Source of the DNA: JBBRTJ01 sp038244535 | Lineage (GTDB): Bacteria; Actinomycetota; Acidimicrobiia; Acidimicrobiales; Ilumatobacteraceae | NCBI GenBank assembly: GCA_038244535.1 | Contig: JBBRTJ010000081.1 | Span: 1-16,627 of the forward strand | Direction: 5' to 3' | Length of the DNA stretch: 16,627 nt | Part shown: positions 1 through 8,618 of the stretch, piece after piece | Numbering within the stretch: the first letter of the stretch is position 1 | Layout: each line of letters opens with the position of its first letter | The notes under the pieces: model-generated | What the model was told of the DNA's origin: nothing | Seen by the model: only the letters and a program-made list of their open reading frames with translations | Database searches by the model: none | Translations under genes and position numbers: made by a program

Positions 1-888
1 CCCGATGTCGGCCAGGGCCCGCTCGTCGGCACCCTGCAACTCGGCCGGGTAGTCGATGGTGCCGACGCCGACGATCACGCCCTGCCCGGGCATGAGCCTC
101 GGCACCGACTGAACGGTGCCGATCGTGCCCGGATTGGTGAGGGTGATGGTTGCGCCGACGAAGTCGGTCACGGCCAGCTTGTTGGTCTTGACCTTGCGGA
201 CGAGCTCTTCGTACGCCGCGTGGAACTCGGCGAACGACAACGTGTCGGCATCGCGCAGCACCGGCACCACCAACGTGCGCGAGCCGTCGGCCTTGGCCAC
301 GTCGACGGCGAGACCCATGTTCACCCGCTCACGGCGAAGGATCCGGGGCCGGCCGTCGCTGCCCTCGAGGTAGCCGTTGTTCATGTTGGGCACCGCCTCG
401 GCCACGGCCCGCACGATGGCGTAGCCGATCAGGTGCGTGAAGCTGACCTTGCCGCCACCCTTTCGCGAGAGGTAGCCGTTGATGACGCGGCGGTTGACCT
501 CGAGGAGCTTGGCCGGCACGTCACGAAAGCTGGTGGCCGTGGGCACGAGGAGGCTGCGCTCCATGTTGGCCACGATGACGGCGCCGGAGCCGAGGATCAG
601 CGAGCCCTCCTCGGGCAGTGCCTCGGCGGGAGCCGGCGTGGTCACGGACTTGGCGGCGAACACCGTCGCTGGCGCGGCTGCGGCGGCGACCGGCGCAGCG
701 GCGACCGGCGCGAAGGGAGCGGGGGTCGGGGCGGGCGAGGTCGGTGTGGGCGCGCCTTGGCGGTAGTCCTCGAAGAACTCCCGCCAGCTGTCGCTCACCG
801 CCGCCGGGTCGGCCTGGAAGCGCTCGAACATCTCCTCGACGAGCCACGCGTTGGGCCCGAACTGCTCATCGGTCTGCTCATCAGCCAC
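1..888 (-). CDS. kgd: Multifunctional 2-oxoglutarate metabolism enzyme Kgd (2-oxoglutarate decarboxylase/dehydrogenase E1 with fused E2-like domain), 5' part
   Basis: The frame is open from a GTG start at 888 to the left edge, so the C-terminal thiamine-diphosphate E1 part lies outside. Residues about 8-45 (FGPNAWLVEEMFERF, then a SWREFFEDY box) are the N-terminal segment typical of Kgd/OdhA E1 proteins. An Ala/Pro-rich linker follows at about 45-95. The E2-like acyltransferase domain starts at about 110, with VPTATSFRDVPAKLL, GGKVSFTHLIGYA and TLTNPGTIGTVQSVPRLMPG, close to the mycobacterial protein from memory. In that family the enzyme decarboxylates 2-oxoglutarate or feeds the TCA-cycle dehydrogenase complex in the cytoplasm. 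GTG at 888 is preferred because homology begins within a few residues and a TAGCAT box lies 7 nt upstream. It is divergent from the cupredoxin gene. The HxxxDG motif of the E2 active site would lie beyond the edge and cannot be judged. Confidence 0.93.
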   Translation of the reverse strand, partial: MADEQTDEQFGPNAWLVEEMFERFQADPAAVSDSWREFFEDYRQGAPTPTSPAPTPAPFAPVAAAPVAAAAAPATVFAAKSVTTPAPAEALPEEGSLILGSGAVIVANMERSLLVPTATSFRDVPAKLLEVNRRVINGYLSRKGGGKVSFTHLIGYAIVRAVAEAVPNMNNGYLEGSDGRPRILRRERVNMGLAVDVAKADGSRTLVVPVLRDADTLSFAEFHAAYEELVRKVKTNKLAVTDFVGATITLTNPGTIGTVQSVPRLMPGQGVIVGVGTIDYPAELQGADERALADIG

Positions 889-895
889 GCGGGCG

Positions 896-901
896 ATGCT
901 A
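896..901 (-). promoter_or_regulatory. Putative -10 box (TAGCAT) for a leaderless kgd transcript
   Basis: On the minus strand TAGCAT is followed by 7 nt and then the GTG start. This fits the TANNNT consensus and the spacing expected when transcription begins at or next to the start codon. No Shine-Dalgarno sequence is visible in the 7-nt gap. Confidence 0.5.
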
Positions 902-1007
902 CCGGCCGACCCCTTCTGGCTCACGAGGCCGAGTCGCCGCCGAGATGCGGGTCGAGGTAGCTCCGATCTCCTACCAGTGCGCTGCTGCTACCGCCCAATG
1001 GCGCCGG

Positions 1008-1013
1008 TACCCT
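1008..1013 (+). promoter_or_regulatory. Putative -10 box (TACCCT) of the cupredoxin gene
   Basis: TACCCT ends 10 nt before the ATG at 1024, with no purine-rich ribosome binding site between. It belongs to the series of TANNNT boxes close to starts seen across this window. No convincing -35 box was seen. Confidence 0.45.
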
Positions 1014-1023
1014 TCCGCCCGTC

Positions 1024-1419
1024 ATGAACACGATCCGCGCCACCACCACCGCCCTTGCCCTCACCGTCGCCGCTCCGCTGGCGCTCTCCGCCTGCGGTGG
1101 GAGCAGCTCGAGCTCGTCAACGACTGTTCCGACTGGCGGGACCGCCGCCGTCACCGTCATCGGCAAGGACAACTTCTTCGAGCCGAAGCAATACGCGGCC
1201 AAAGCGGGGTCGGTGACCATCACCATGGACAACAAGGGCAACGCGCTGCACGACCTGCTGATCAAGGATCCGGGCGGCACCAAGCTCGACGGGTTCAAGC
1301 TCCAAGTCGCACCGGGCAAGTCGGCCAGCGGCCAGGCCACGCTGACGGCCGGGACCTACCAGATCTACTGCGACATCCCTGGCCACGACAACATGAAGGG
1401 CCAGATCATCGTCAGCTGA
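1024..1419 (+). CDS. Cupredoxin (plastocyanin-like) lipoprotein
   Basis: A 131-residue exported copper protein. Residues 1-24 form a signal peptide ending in an LSAC lipobox, so Cys24 should be lipidated and the protein anchored on the outer face of the membrane. A short Gly/Ser linker (25-40) leads to one cupredoxin domain (about 42-131). Type 1 copper ligands can be placed at His76 (ALHDL), Cys116, His121 and Met124 (YCDIPGHDNM). The 4-residue gap between Cys and His and the 2-residue gap between His and Met fit plastocyanin/halocyanin-like proteins. The expected role is one-electron transfer or copper binding; the partner is unknown. It converges on the PuuD-like membrane gene, sharing one terminator with it, and is divergent from kgd. 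Confidence 0.88.
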   Translation: MNTIRATTTALALTVAAPLALSACGGSSSSSSTTVPTGGTAAVTVIGKDNFFEPKQYAAKAGSVTITMDNKGNALHDLLIKDPGGTKLDGFKLQVAPGKSASGQATLTAGTYQIYCDIPGHDNMKGQIIVS

Positions 1420-1443
1420 TCCCGGCCGATGTCGGCCGGGATC
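1418..1443. terminator. Bidirectional hairpin terminator between convergent genes
   Basis: A perfect 12-bp inverted repeat (arms 1418-1429 and 1432-1443, GATCCCGGCCGA against its complement, 2 nt between) starts inside the cupredoxin stop codon and ends 7 nt before the stop of the convergent gene. The real loop would be 4-6 nt. There is no long T-run on either strand, so this would be a GC hairpin without a U-tract, as is usual in GC-rich actinobacteria. Confidence 0.65.
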
Positions 1444-1450
1444 GAGCCGA

Positions 1451-2218
1451 TCAGACCCGGAAGAAGATCTCCGTCACGACCAGGAAGATCGCCCAGAGGA
1501 CGAACGTGGCGATGACGGGGTTGCGCACCTTGGGCCCGTCGTAGATGACGTTGAGGCCCTTGTTGGCTGCGGTCTTCCACGGCAGCAGGCCGAGGGCGTT
1601 GACCTCGAGCACGGCGACGAGCGCCAGCGAGATGAGCCAGAAGATGCCGACCTTGCTGCCGCTCAGCTTCTCGGTGCTGGTGAGCGGACCATGGGACGTG
1701 TACACCATGAACCACAGCATGCTGGCCGAAAAGATGGTGTTCTGGCGACTGGCCATGAAGGCCTTGCGTCCGGCTGCGGCCGCTGTCGGGTCGGCGGCGG
1801 CGCCGTTCAACACGTTGGCGGCGTTGGCCAGCACCACTTTCTGGTTGCGCCAGATGATTCCCCAGACGTTGAGGAACATGATCAGCGCGATGAGCATGCC
1901 GAGCGAGATCGACAGGCCCCGTGAGGATGATCCAAAGTTGGACGAGAAGTAGTCCTTGGTCGTCCCCGCGATCATCAAGCCAGTGATGACCGTGGCCACC
2001 GCGGCCCACCGGAAGTACCAGAGGGCCTTGCGGGCGAGGATGTTGAGCGAGATGTTGCGGGCCTTGGCCTCATCGCCATAGGCGGCGAATGCCGGTGCTT
2101 GGACGAGGTTGAAGTAGTAGAGCAACCCGATCCAGGCGATGCCCATCAGGATGTGGCCCCACCGCCATCCGAAGGCCATTCCGGTCCGGCTGAAGAATCC
2201 ATCGACGGCGTACAGCAC
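1451..2218 (-). CDS. Membrane protein resembling the N-terminal membrane domain of urate hydroxylase PuuD
   Basis: A 255-residue polytopic protein with about six hydrophobic segments (roughly 17-37, 70-86, 104-123, 162-177, 189-208, 234-253). The segment WGHILMGIAWIGLLYYFNLVQ (20-40) and the NVWGIIWRNQK segment (117-127) recall the Urate_ox_N family (PF06181), which in PuuD is fused to a C-terminal cytochrome c. No CxxCH haem motif is present, so only the membrane part exists. The start is a choice. The frame stays open to 2434 but would overlap the divergent Uma2 gene, so I take GTG at 2218, preceded by a GGGGGGGAAG purine run. ATG at 2179 is the alternative. The family assignment is from memory of motifs; the substrate is not established. 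Confidence 0.65.
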   Translation of the reverse strand: MLYAVDGFFSRTGMAFGWRWGHILMGIAWIGLLYYFNLVQAPAFAAYGDEAKARNISLNILARKALWYFRWAAVATVITGLMIAGTTKDYFSSNFGSSSRGLSISLGMLIALIMFLNVWGIIWRNQKVVLANAANVLNGAAADPTAAAAGRKAFMASRQNTIFSASMLWFMVYTSHGPLTSTEKLSGSKVGIFWLISLALVAVLEVNALGLLPWKTAANKGLNVIYDGPKVRNPVIATFVLWAIFLVVTEIFFRV

Positions 2219-2234
2219 GCTTCCCCCCCAGGGT

Positions 2235-2246
2235 CCGAACGTTCGG
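2235..2246. promoter_or_regulatory. 12-bp perfect palindrome (possible operator)
   Basis: CCGAACGTTCGG reads the same on both strands. It lies in the 105-bp divergent spacer, 16 bp upstream of the PuuD-like GTG start, where the untranslated leader would be if the TACGTT box at 2260-2265 is the promoter. A second palindrome, CCGGCCGG, lies at 2252-2259. The size and symmetry suit a dimeric repressor site, but no regulator gene is in the window. Confidence 0.35.
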
Positions 2247-2259
2247 TGAAACCGGCCGG

Positions 2260-2265
2260 AACGTA
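2260..2265 (-). promoter_or_regulatory. Possible -10 box (TACGTT) for the PuuD-like gene
   Basis: On the minus strand TACGTT lies 41 nt upstream of the GTG at 2218. That would give a short leader containing the 12-bp palindrome and the G-rich ribosome binding site. No good -35 box is seen at 16-18 nt. Confidence 0.25.
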
Positions 2266-2311
2266 GCACCGTGTCGAGCGCCGACCGCGGTTTCCTCGCG
2301 CACCGCCTCGG

Positions 2312-2317
2312 TAGGGT
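2312..2317 (+). promoter_or_regulatory. Putative -10 box (TAGGGT) for a leaderless Uma2-family transcript
   Basis: TAGGGT is followed by 6 nt (TGGCCC) and the ATG at 2324. No ribosome binding site fits in this gap, so a leaderless mRNA is likely. Confidence 0.45.
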
Positions 2318-2323
2318 TGGCCC

Positions 2324-2845
2324 ATGCGCACCGTGGTGCTCGGTGATCGTCCGATCGAAGTCGAGGAGTGGCTGGCTCGCGGCCGTGCCCTGGGCCAGGA
2401 CCTGTACGACGAGGTCTGGGACGGGGAGTACCACGTGGCGCCTTCAGCACATGGCCGGCACGGCCATCTCGATGATCAGCTCGCGCAGCTGCTTGGTCCG
2501 CGGACGCTGGCCGCTGGCCTGCGGGGCAGTGGGCCGTGCAACCTCGGAACCGTCGACGACTACCGGGTGCCAGACAAGGCGTATTTCGCCCCGACGACGA
2601 AGCCTGCCAACTTCCACCCGACAGCCGTCCTCGTCGTGGAGATCGTGGTGCCCAACGACGAGAGCCGGGACAAGTTCGGCTTCTATGCCGCGGCCGGCGT
2701 GGCCGAGGTGCTCATCGTCGATCCCTGGCTGCGCAGCGTCGAGTGGTTCGAGCGATCAGGCGACGGCTACCAGCGCACCGATGTGAGCCATGTGCTGGCG
2801 ACCACCTCGGCGGCGCTCTCGGCCACGCTCGACTGGGGCGACTGA
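2324..2845 (+). CDS. Uma2/DUF820 family protein (PD-(D/E)xK nuclease-like)
   Basis: A 173-residue cytoplasmic protein with the Uma2 (PF05685) pattern: Asp84 in YRVPDKAYF, Glu106 in VLVVEIVVP, then SRDKFGFYAAAGVAEVLIVDP (114-134). This matches the family core of VPD, VEV.SP, D..K...Y...GV.EYW.VDP. The fold is the PD-(D/E)xK restriction-nuclease fold. These proteins occur as large families in cyanobacteria and other bacteria, and their substrate is unknown. The usual SP after the VEI strand is VP here, which is a small departure. The start at ATG 2324 is supported by the TAGGGT box just upstream. It stands alone, 42 bp before ettA and with its own promoter. Confidence 0.8.
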   Translation: MRTVVLGDRPIEVEEWLARGRALGQDLYDEVWDGEYHVAPSAHGRHGHLDDQLAQLLGPRTLAAGLRGSGPCNLGTVDDYRVPDKAYFAPTTKPANFHPTAVLVVEIVVPNDESRDKFGFYAAAGVAEVLIVDPWLRSVEWFERSGDGYQRTDVSHVLATTSAALSATLDWGD

Positions 2846-2872
2846 CCCGACTGTCGCGACCGCCCTGGGCAG

Positions 2873-2878
2873 TAGACT
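2873..2878 (+). promoter_or_regulatory. Putative -10 box (TAGACT) of the ettA operon
   Basis: TAGACT ends 9 nt before the GTG at 2888. The gap is pyrimidine-rich (CCTCTCTTC) and cannot be a ribosome binding site. This supports both the GTG start and a leaderless operon transcript. Confidence 0.5.
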
Positions 2879-2887
2879 CCTCTCTTC

Positions 2888-4564
<1,677 letters not shown>

Positions 4565-4566
4565 TC

Positions 4567-5076
4567 ATGAAGGCTTCGACGTTGCGCTGGCTCGTGGCCG
4601 TCGTGTGCGTCGTCGGCATCGCAGGGATGATCGTGTTCTCCGTTGGCGACAACAACGGCGGCGCCATGACCTTCGGCATCCTCACCGCCATCGCCAGCCT
4701 CGTGCTGCTCTCGGTGACCGCGGTGCTGAAGCGCGAAGTGGGGGAGGCACCCGGCCCGGCTGCCGGCTCCATCGCCTCCCCCGCGGTCCTGTCCCCGGAA
4801 GCACCCGAAGTTCGGCGGATCTCGGCGACAGACTCCCGAGCGAAGGGCGCTCGAGAGGCCGAGGCGCCAGGGGCAGCAGCCGCGACAGGAGGCGGGCGCC
4901 GCGCCGGGGCGCCAGTGGCGACGGTCGTTCCGCGGGCCGAGGGCGCCCCCGCGGTCGATGAGGAGCTGGCGCAGTGGGTCGAGGTGCAGGTCGGGCGACT
5001 GGTAGCTGAGGGCGCCGATGAGTCGGCACTGCGATCGCTGGTCGGCGACGCCGTGCGGCTGGGACGCGGGCGGTGA
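4567..5076 (+). CDS. Two-TM membrane protein of unknown function
   Basis: A 169-residue protein that I do not recognise. The ATG at 4567 comes 2 nt after the ettA stop, so the genes are likely translationally coupled. Residues 7-26 (WLVAVVCVVGIAGMIVF region) and 33-54 are hydrophobic helices joined by a short loop containing GDNNGG. Residues 58-125 are low-complexity Ala/Gly/Pro-rich and probably disordered. The last 40 or so residues (DEELAQWVEVQVGRLVAEG to the end) form a predicted amphipathic, acidic helix pair. This suggests a membrane anchor with a cytoplasmic tail for protein contact. Its stop overlaps the GTG start of cysQ (GTGA). High-GC bias matches its neighbours. Confidence 0.82.
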   Translation: MKASTLRWLVAVVCVVGIAGMIVFSVGDNNGGAMTFGILTAIASLVLLSVTAVLKREVGEAPGPAAGSIASPAVLSPEAPEVRRISATDSRAKGAREAEAPGAAAATGGGRRAGAPVATVVPRAEGAPAVDEELAQWVEVQVGRLVAEGADESALRSLVGDAVRLGRGR

Positions 5077-5861
5077 CGACGGCCGATCGCGTCGACGACC
5101 CCGACGCCGACACCTTCGAAGATGACCATCACCTGGCCGCTCGGCTGGCGGCGGAGGCGGGCACGCTGCTGCTCGCCACGCGCCTCGAGCTCGAAGCGGG
5201 CGGCTGGCCGTCGTGGCGGATCATGGACGAGGGCGACCTGCGCAGCCACCACTTCCTGGCCGACGCCCTGGCCGTTGCCCGCCCGGACGATGCCGTGCTG
5301 AGCGAGGAGGGCCGCGACACCCGGGCCCGGCTGGCTGCCGACCGGGTCTGGATCGTTGATCCTCTCGACGGCACCAACGAGTTCGGTGAGCCGGGACGAA
5401 GCGACTGGGCCGTGCACGTCGCCCTCGTGTCAGGCGACGGGCGGCTGCTCGCCGGCGCGGTGTCCCTCCCGGCCCACAGCATCGTGCTGTCCACCGATCC
5501 CGCCCCGCTGCTCCCGGCCCTTGACCGCGATCGGCCCCGGGTCATCACCAGCCGCTGGCACACGCCGTACGTGGCGATGCTCATCGGCGAGGCGCTCGGC
5601 GCCGACGTGGTCCGGCTCGGTTCGGCCGGGGCCAAGGCCATGGCGGTCGTGCTCGGACACGCCGATGTGTACGCCCACGGCGGTGGCATGTACGAGTGGG
5701 ACACCGCCGCCCCGGCTGCGGTCGCCGTAGCGGCGGGCTTGCACGTCAGTCGCCTCGACGGATCACCGCTGGTGTACAACCGCTCCGATCCCTGGATGCC
5801 CGACTTCGTGATCTGCCGCCCCGAGCTGGCCGAGGCCGCGCTGGCCGCGGTCCAACGGTGA
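5073..5861 (+). CDS. cysQ: 3'(2'),5'-bisphosphate nucleotidase CysQ (inositol monophosphatase fold)
   Basis: A 262-residue Mg2+-dependent phosphatase with the inositol-monophosphatase signatures: LSEEG (76-80), DPLDGTNEF (96-104) and WDTAAP (209-214). Metal ligands would be a Glu at 78/79, Asp96, Asp99 and Asp210. The long C-terminal stretch GSAGAKAMAV...YEWDTAAPA...SRLDGSPLVYNRSDPW matches the actinobacterial CysQ subgroup as I remember it from Mycobacterium. That group hydrolyses 3'-phosphoadenosine 5'-phosphate and so relieves product inhibition in sulfate assimilation; some members also act on inositol phosphates. Start and stop overlap with the preceding gene (GTGA at 5073-5076) supports GTG at 5073. 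No other sulfur gene is in the window. Confidence 0.88.
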   Translation: MTTADRVDDPDADTFEDDHHLAARLAAEAGTLLLATRLELEAGGWPSWRIMDEGDLRSHHFLADALAVARPDDAVLSEEGRDTRARLAADRVWIVDPLDGTNEFGEPGRSDWAVHVALVSGDGRLLAGAVSLPAHSIVLSTDPAPLLPALDRDRPRVITSRWHTPYVAMLIGEALGADVVRLGSAGAKAMAVVLGHADVYAHGGGMYEWDTAAPAAVAVAAGLHVSRLDGSPLVYNRSDPWMPDFVICRPELAEAALAAVQR

Positions 5862-5865
5862 GCCG

Positions 5866-6687
5866 GTGGAGCTGAAGGCGACCCGCTACGACATCAATGC
5901 CGATGGCGTCGCCACGGTGTGGCTGCACCGCCCGCACCGCCACAACGCGTGGACCGGGCGCATGCACGCCGAGTACCGCTGGATCTTCGCCCAGCTCGAG
6001 CATGATCCCCGAGTGCGCGTGGCGGTGGTGACCGGGACGGGCGACACGTTCTGCGTCGGTGGCGACAGCGAGGCGTTGGTCGGCCACGCCGACCGCGGCG
6101 CCTACGATGACGGGCTCCCGGCCGAGCCGGCGACGCCGGGGCGGGGGGTGGACCAACGGCTCGAAGCTGACTTCGCCTGGCAGTGGGCGCTCCGCTTCCC
6201 CGTGATCGCCGCTGTCAACGGGGCCTGCGCCGGCGTGGGCATGGCCGTGGCCTGCTTCGCCGACCTGCGCTTCGCCGCCGCCGGCGCCAAGTTCACCACG
6301 GCGGCGCCGAAGCTCGGCCTGCCCGCCGAATACGGCTTGTCGTTCACGCTCCCCCGCATCATCGGCCTCACCCGTGCGGCCGACCTGCTGCTGTCGGGGC
6401 GGGTCGTACGCGCCGAGGAGGCCGAGACCATGGGCCTCCTCAACGCGGTGTGGCCGGAGTCGACCTTCACCGGCGAGGTGAGCGCTTACGCCACCCACCT
6501 CGCCACCGAGGTCTCGCCGGCGTCCATCTCAGCCACGAAGCGGCAGCTGTACGCCGACGTCCTCAGCCACGACGTCGGCGCCGCGCTCGGGGAGGCGGCC
6601 CGCCTGCTGCGAGACATGGCGCGCGGCCCCGAGTACGCCGAAGGCGTGGCCGCGCTGCGCGAGAAGCGTCCGCCCCGATTCGCCTGA
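5866..6687 (+). CDS. Enoyl-CoA hydratase/isomerase (crotonase) family protein
   Basis: A 273-residue crotonase-fold acyl-CoA enzyme. The first oxyanion-hole loop is at 63-70 (CVGGDSEA) and the second at 118-126 (NGACAGVGM). Of the two catalytic glutamates of classical hydratases, the second position has Glu155 in PAEYG. The region of the first has APKLGL with no acid, so the reaction may be isomerisation, hydrolysis or another crotonase chemistry. Residues 84-100 (LPAEPATPGRGVDQRL) are an extra loop. GTG at 5866 lies 4 nt after the cysQ stop, making this the last gene of the ettA operon. A role in fatty acid or steroid breakdown is plausible but not shown by the sequence. Confidence 0.85.
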   Translation: MELKATRYDINADGVATVWLHRPHRHNAWTGRMHAEYRWIFAQLEHDPRVRVAVVTGTGDTFCVGGDSEALVGHADRGAYDDGLPAEPATPGRGVDQRLEADFAWQWALRFPVIAAVNGACAGVGMAVACFADLRFAAAGAKFTTAAPKLGLPAEYGLSFTLPRIIGLTRAADLLLSGRVVRAEEAETMGLLNAVWPESTFTGEVSAYATHLATEVSPASISATKRQLYADVLSHDVGAALGEAARLLRDMARGPEYAEGVAALREKRPPRFA

Positions 6688-6715
6688 TCAGGGTGCGGCG
6701 ATGGCCGCCACCACG

Positions 6716-6857
6716 GCGCCCAAGCTGCGAGCCGCCGTCGAAGGAGCGAGCCACAGTGCAGTTGGCGCACTCACACTCGCCACTTCCGCGCCCAAGACCG
6801 CAGCCCCGCCGAAGGAGCGAGCCACAGTGCAGTTGGCGCACTCACACTCGCCACTTC
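6716..6857. repeat. Two tandem 71-72 bp units, each with a 35-bp bipartite palindrome (REP-like)
   Basis: Unit 1 is 6716-6787 and unit 2 is 6788-6857. The last 47 bp of each (6740-6786 and 6811-6857) are identical, and the first part is similar with small indels. Inside each is GCGAG-4 nt-AGTGC-7 nt-GCACT-4 nt-CTCGC (6746-6780 and 6817-6851), so two 5-bp stems are stacked around a symmetric internal loop. The repeat fills the gap between two convergent operons and could terminate both. It resembles extragenic palindromic elements; copies elsewhere in the genome cannot be checked here. Confidence 0.8.
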
Positions 6858-6866
6858 GCGTTCGCA

Positions 6867-8606
6867 TCAGGGCAGTTCGAGGATGGTGACGGTGCCGGCG
6901 CCGCCGTCGACTTCGACGAGGGCGCCGTCGGGGATGCGACGGGTGGCGTCGGTAACCGACACGACGCACGGGATGCCGAGCTCGCGGCTGACGATGACGG
7001 CGTGGCTGTTCATGGCGCCGACGTCGACGATCACCGCGGCCGCGGGCACGAACAGGGGCGTCCAGCTCGGGTCGGTCTGCGGGGCGATCAGGACGTCGCC
7101 GGGCTCGAGCGCAAACGGATCGCCCGGATCGGTCACGATGCGAGCGATGCCCCGGGCCACGCCCGAGCAGCCGGCGCCGCCCGTGAGCACGTCGCCCACC
7201 TTGACCAGCTCGACCACCGACTCGCCCTTGCGGACGTAGGTGTCGAGCGACGGTGCGCCCTTGTCCGACTCGACGAAGTAGGGCGGCTCCAGCGTGCGCA
7301 GATAGACGAGGTGCTGCTCGCGCGCGGTGATCACGTCGATGAAGGCGGACGGCTCGGCGACGAACGCATCGAGCTCGGCCTCGGCCAGCATGAACACCTG
7401 GCGCTCGGACGAGAGCACGCCCCGCTCGACCATGCGGCGCCCCAGCTCTCGCAGTGCCACCCGCTGCTCGTTGATGGCCTTCACGCAGTTGGTCTTGCTG
7501 CGCTCGCGCCAGGCCAGGAAGTTGAGGGCACTTGCCTGCGCGGCATGCAACATGGCGATCGCCTCGTCGTTGCCGGCCAGCGCGGCAAGGGCTTCGGTCA
7601 TCGCCACCTCGCGGTCGGCGCTCACGCCGGCGTGACGGCTCATCGGATCGTCGGCGTCGGGCATCCCCCGCATCCGGTCGATCAGCGCCAACGCCAGCGC
7701 GGGCCGCGTCTCCCACGTGTCGTAATAAGGGTCCCACTCGTTGGGGCCGCGGCAGCCGAAGTCGAACAGGAATCCGGCGAACGCGTCCAAGAAGGCGGAG
7801 GCGTCGGGGGTGCCGCTCGCCCGTAGCCGGGCAAGCAGCCCATCGACACCGGCGTCGAATGCGGCCGTCACCTCGGCGCTCCCTCGGGCCACACGGCCCA
7901 GGGTCCACATGGCGTAGCTGGGCAGCGCCGAGTCGACGTCACCGGTGGAGGAGATGAGGCGCAGCATCAGACCGGGATCGACTCCGCCGAGGAGGCCGGC
8001 CAGGATCGTCGGTCCGACCGCGGTGTTGCTGGAGGTGATGACATGGTCGTCGAAGAAGCGGCGCGTCAGCGGGATCATCGAGCGGGACCGGGCCACGAGC
8101 TCGGCATCGGCGAGCGCCGAGAGCACGGGGCGACCAGCCCGGGCGGCGTCGGCAATGGCCTTCGACTCGTCGAGCTCGGGGAACTCGGTGGCCGACATGA
8201 CCCAGCCCATCTGGGTGCCGATCCGCGCCCCCGCCTCGTCGCTGAGGTCGTCGGGATGGGCGACGTAGGGGGGCGTGTCGGGTCGATTGCCGAAGAAGGC
8301 GGTGTCGATGGCCGCCGCGCCCGCGCCGGAACGCTCGCCGAAGACGCGTACCACCGAAGCGTTCACGTAGAAGAAGCCGTTGACGAACCCACAGGCGGGG
8401 ACGAGGCCCTCAGCAGCCAGCTCATCCATGGAGAACGCGCCATTGCGCACGTAGCCCTCGCGCCAACCTTCCATCAACCCGGGCTGCCAGGTGAGCGTCG
8501 CCCCAAGAGGGCTGACCGGCTCGGGCAGGACGTCGTTGGCGTTGGAGCGCGTGTAGACGCAGAAGCGGGTCGAGAGGTTGGTGTCGGTGATCCAGCGTTC
8601 GGCCAT
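6867..8606 (-). CDS. PEP-utilising-enzyme-like protein without ATP-grasp domain (paralogue 1)
   Basis: A 579-residue protein. The C-terminal 100 or so residues are the swivelling phospho-histidine domain of PEP synthase/PPDK/rifampicin phosphotransferase (PF00391), with GAMNSHAVIVSRELGIP and catalytic His535, then IPDGALVEVDGGAGTV. Residues 1-450 are helical and resemble the substrate-binding middle part of rifampicin phosphotransferases, beginning with a SNANDVLPEPVSPLGA box (21-36). The N-terminal ATP-grasp domain found in those enzymes is absent. Phosphate would have to come from a separate protein, as in the split phenylphosphate synthase of Thauera. The gene follows its paralogue by 9 bp in the same operon. 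It has no Shine-Dalgarno; a TAACGT box sits 6 nt before the ATG. Confidence 0.8.
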   Translation of the reverse strand: MAERWITDTNLSTRFCVYTRSNANDVLPEPVSPLGATLTWQPGLMEGWREGYVRNGAFSMDELAAEGLVPACGFVNGFFYVNASVVRVFGERSGAGAAAIDTAFFGNRPDTPPYVAHPDDLSDEAGARIGTQMGWVMSATEFPELDESKAIADAARAGRPVLSALADAELVARSRSMIPLTRRFFDDHVITSSNTAVGPTILAGLLGGVDPGLMLRLISSTGDVDSALPSYAMWTLGRVARGSAEVTAAFDAGVDGLLARLRASGTPDASAFLDAFAGFLFDFGCRGPNEWDPYYDTWETRPALALALIDRMRGMPDADDPMSRHAGVSADREVAMTEALAALAGNDEAIAMLHAAQASALNFLAWRERSKTNCVKAINEQRVALRELGRRMVERGVLSSERQVFMLAEAELDAFVAEPSAFIDVITAREQHLVYLRTLEPPYFVESDKGAPSLDTYVRKGESVVELVKVGDVLTGGAGCSGVARGIARIVTDPGDPFALEPGDVLIAPQTDPSWTPLFVPAAAVIVDVGAMNSHAVIVSRELGIPCVVSVTDATRRIPDGALVEVDGGAGTVTILELP

Positions 8607-8612
8607 GGTGGG

Positions 8613-8618
8613 ACGTTA
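8613..8618 (-). promoter_or_regulatory. Possible internal -10 box (TAACGT) overlapping the upstream stop codon
   Basis: On the minus strand TAACGT begins with the TAA stop of the upstream paralogue and is followed by 6 nt and the ATG at 8606. It could give the downstream gene its own leaderless transcript. Chance occurrence is possible. Confidence 0.3.

Noticed and set aside
2219..2434. 72-residue N-terminal extension of the PuuD-like protein
   Set aside because: It would overlap the divergent Uma2 gene and its promoter; the extension is low-complexity and has no membrane or family features.
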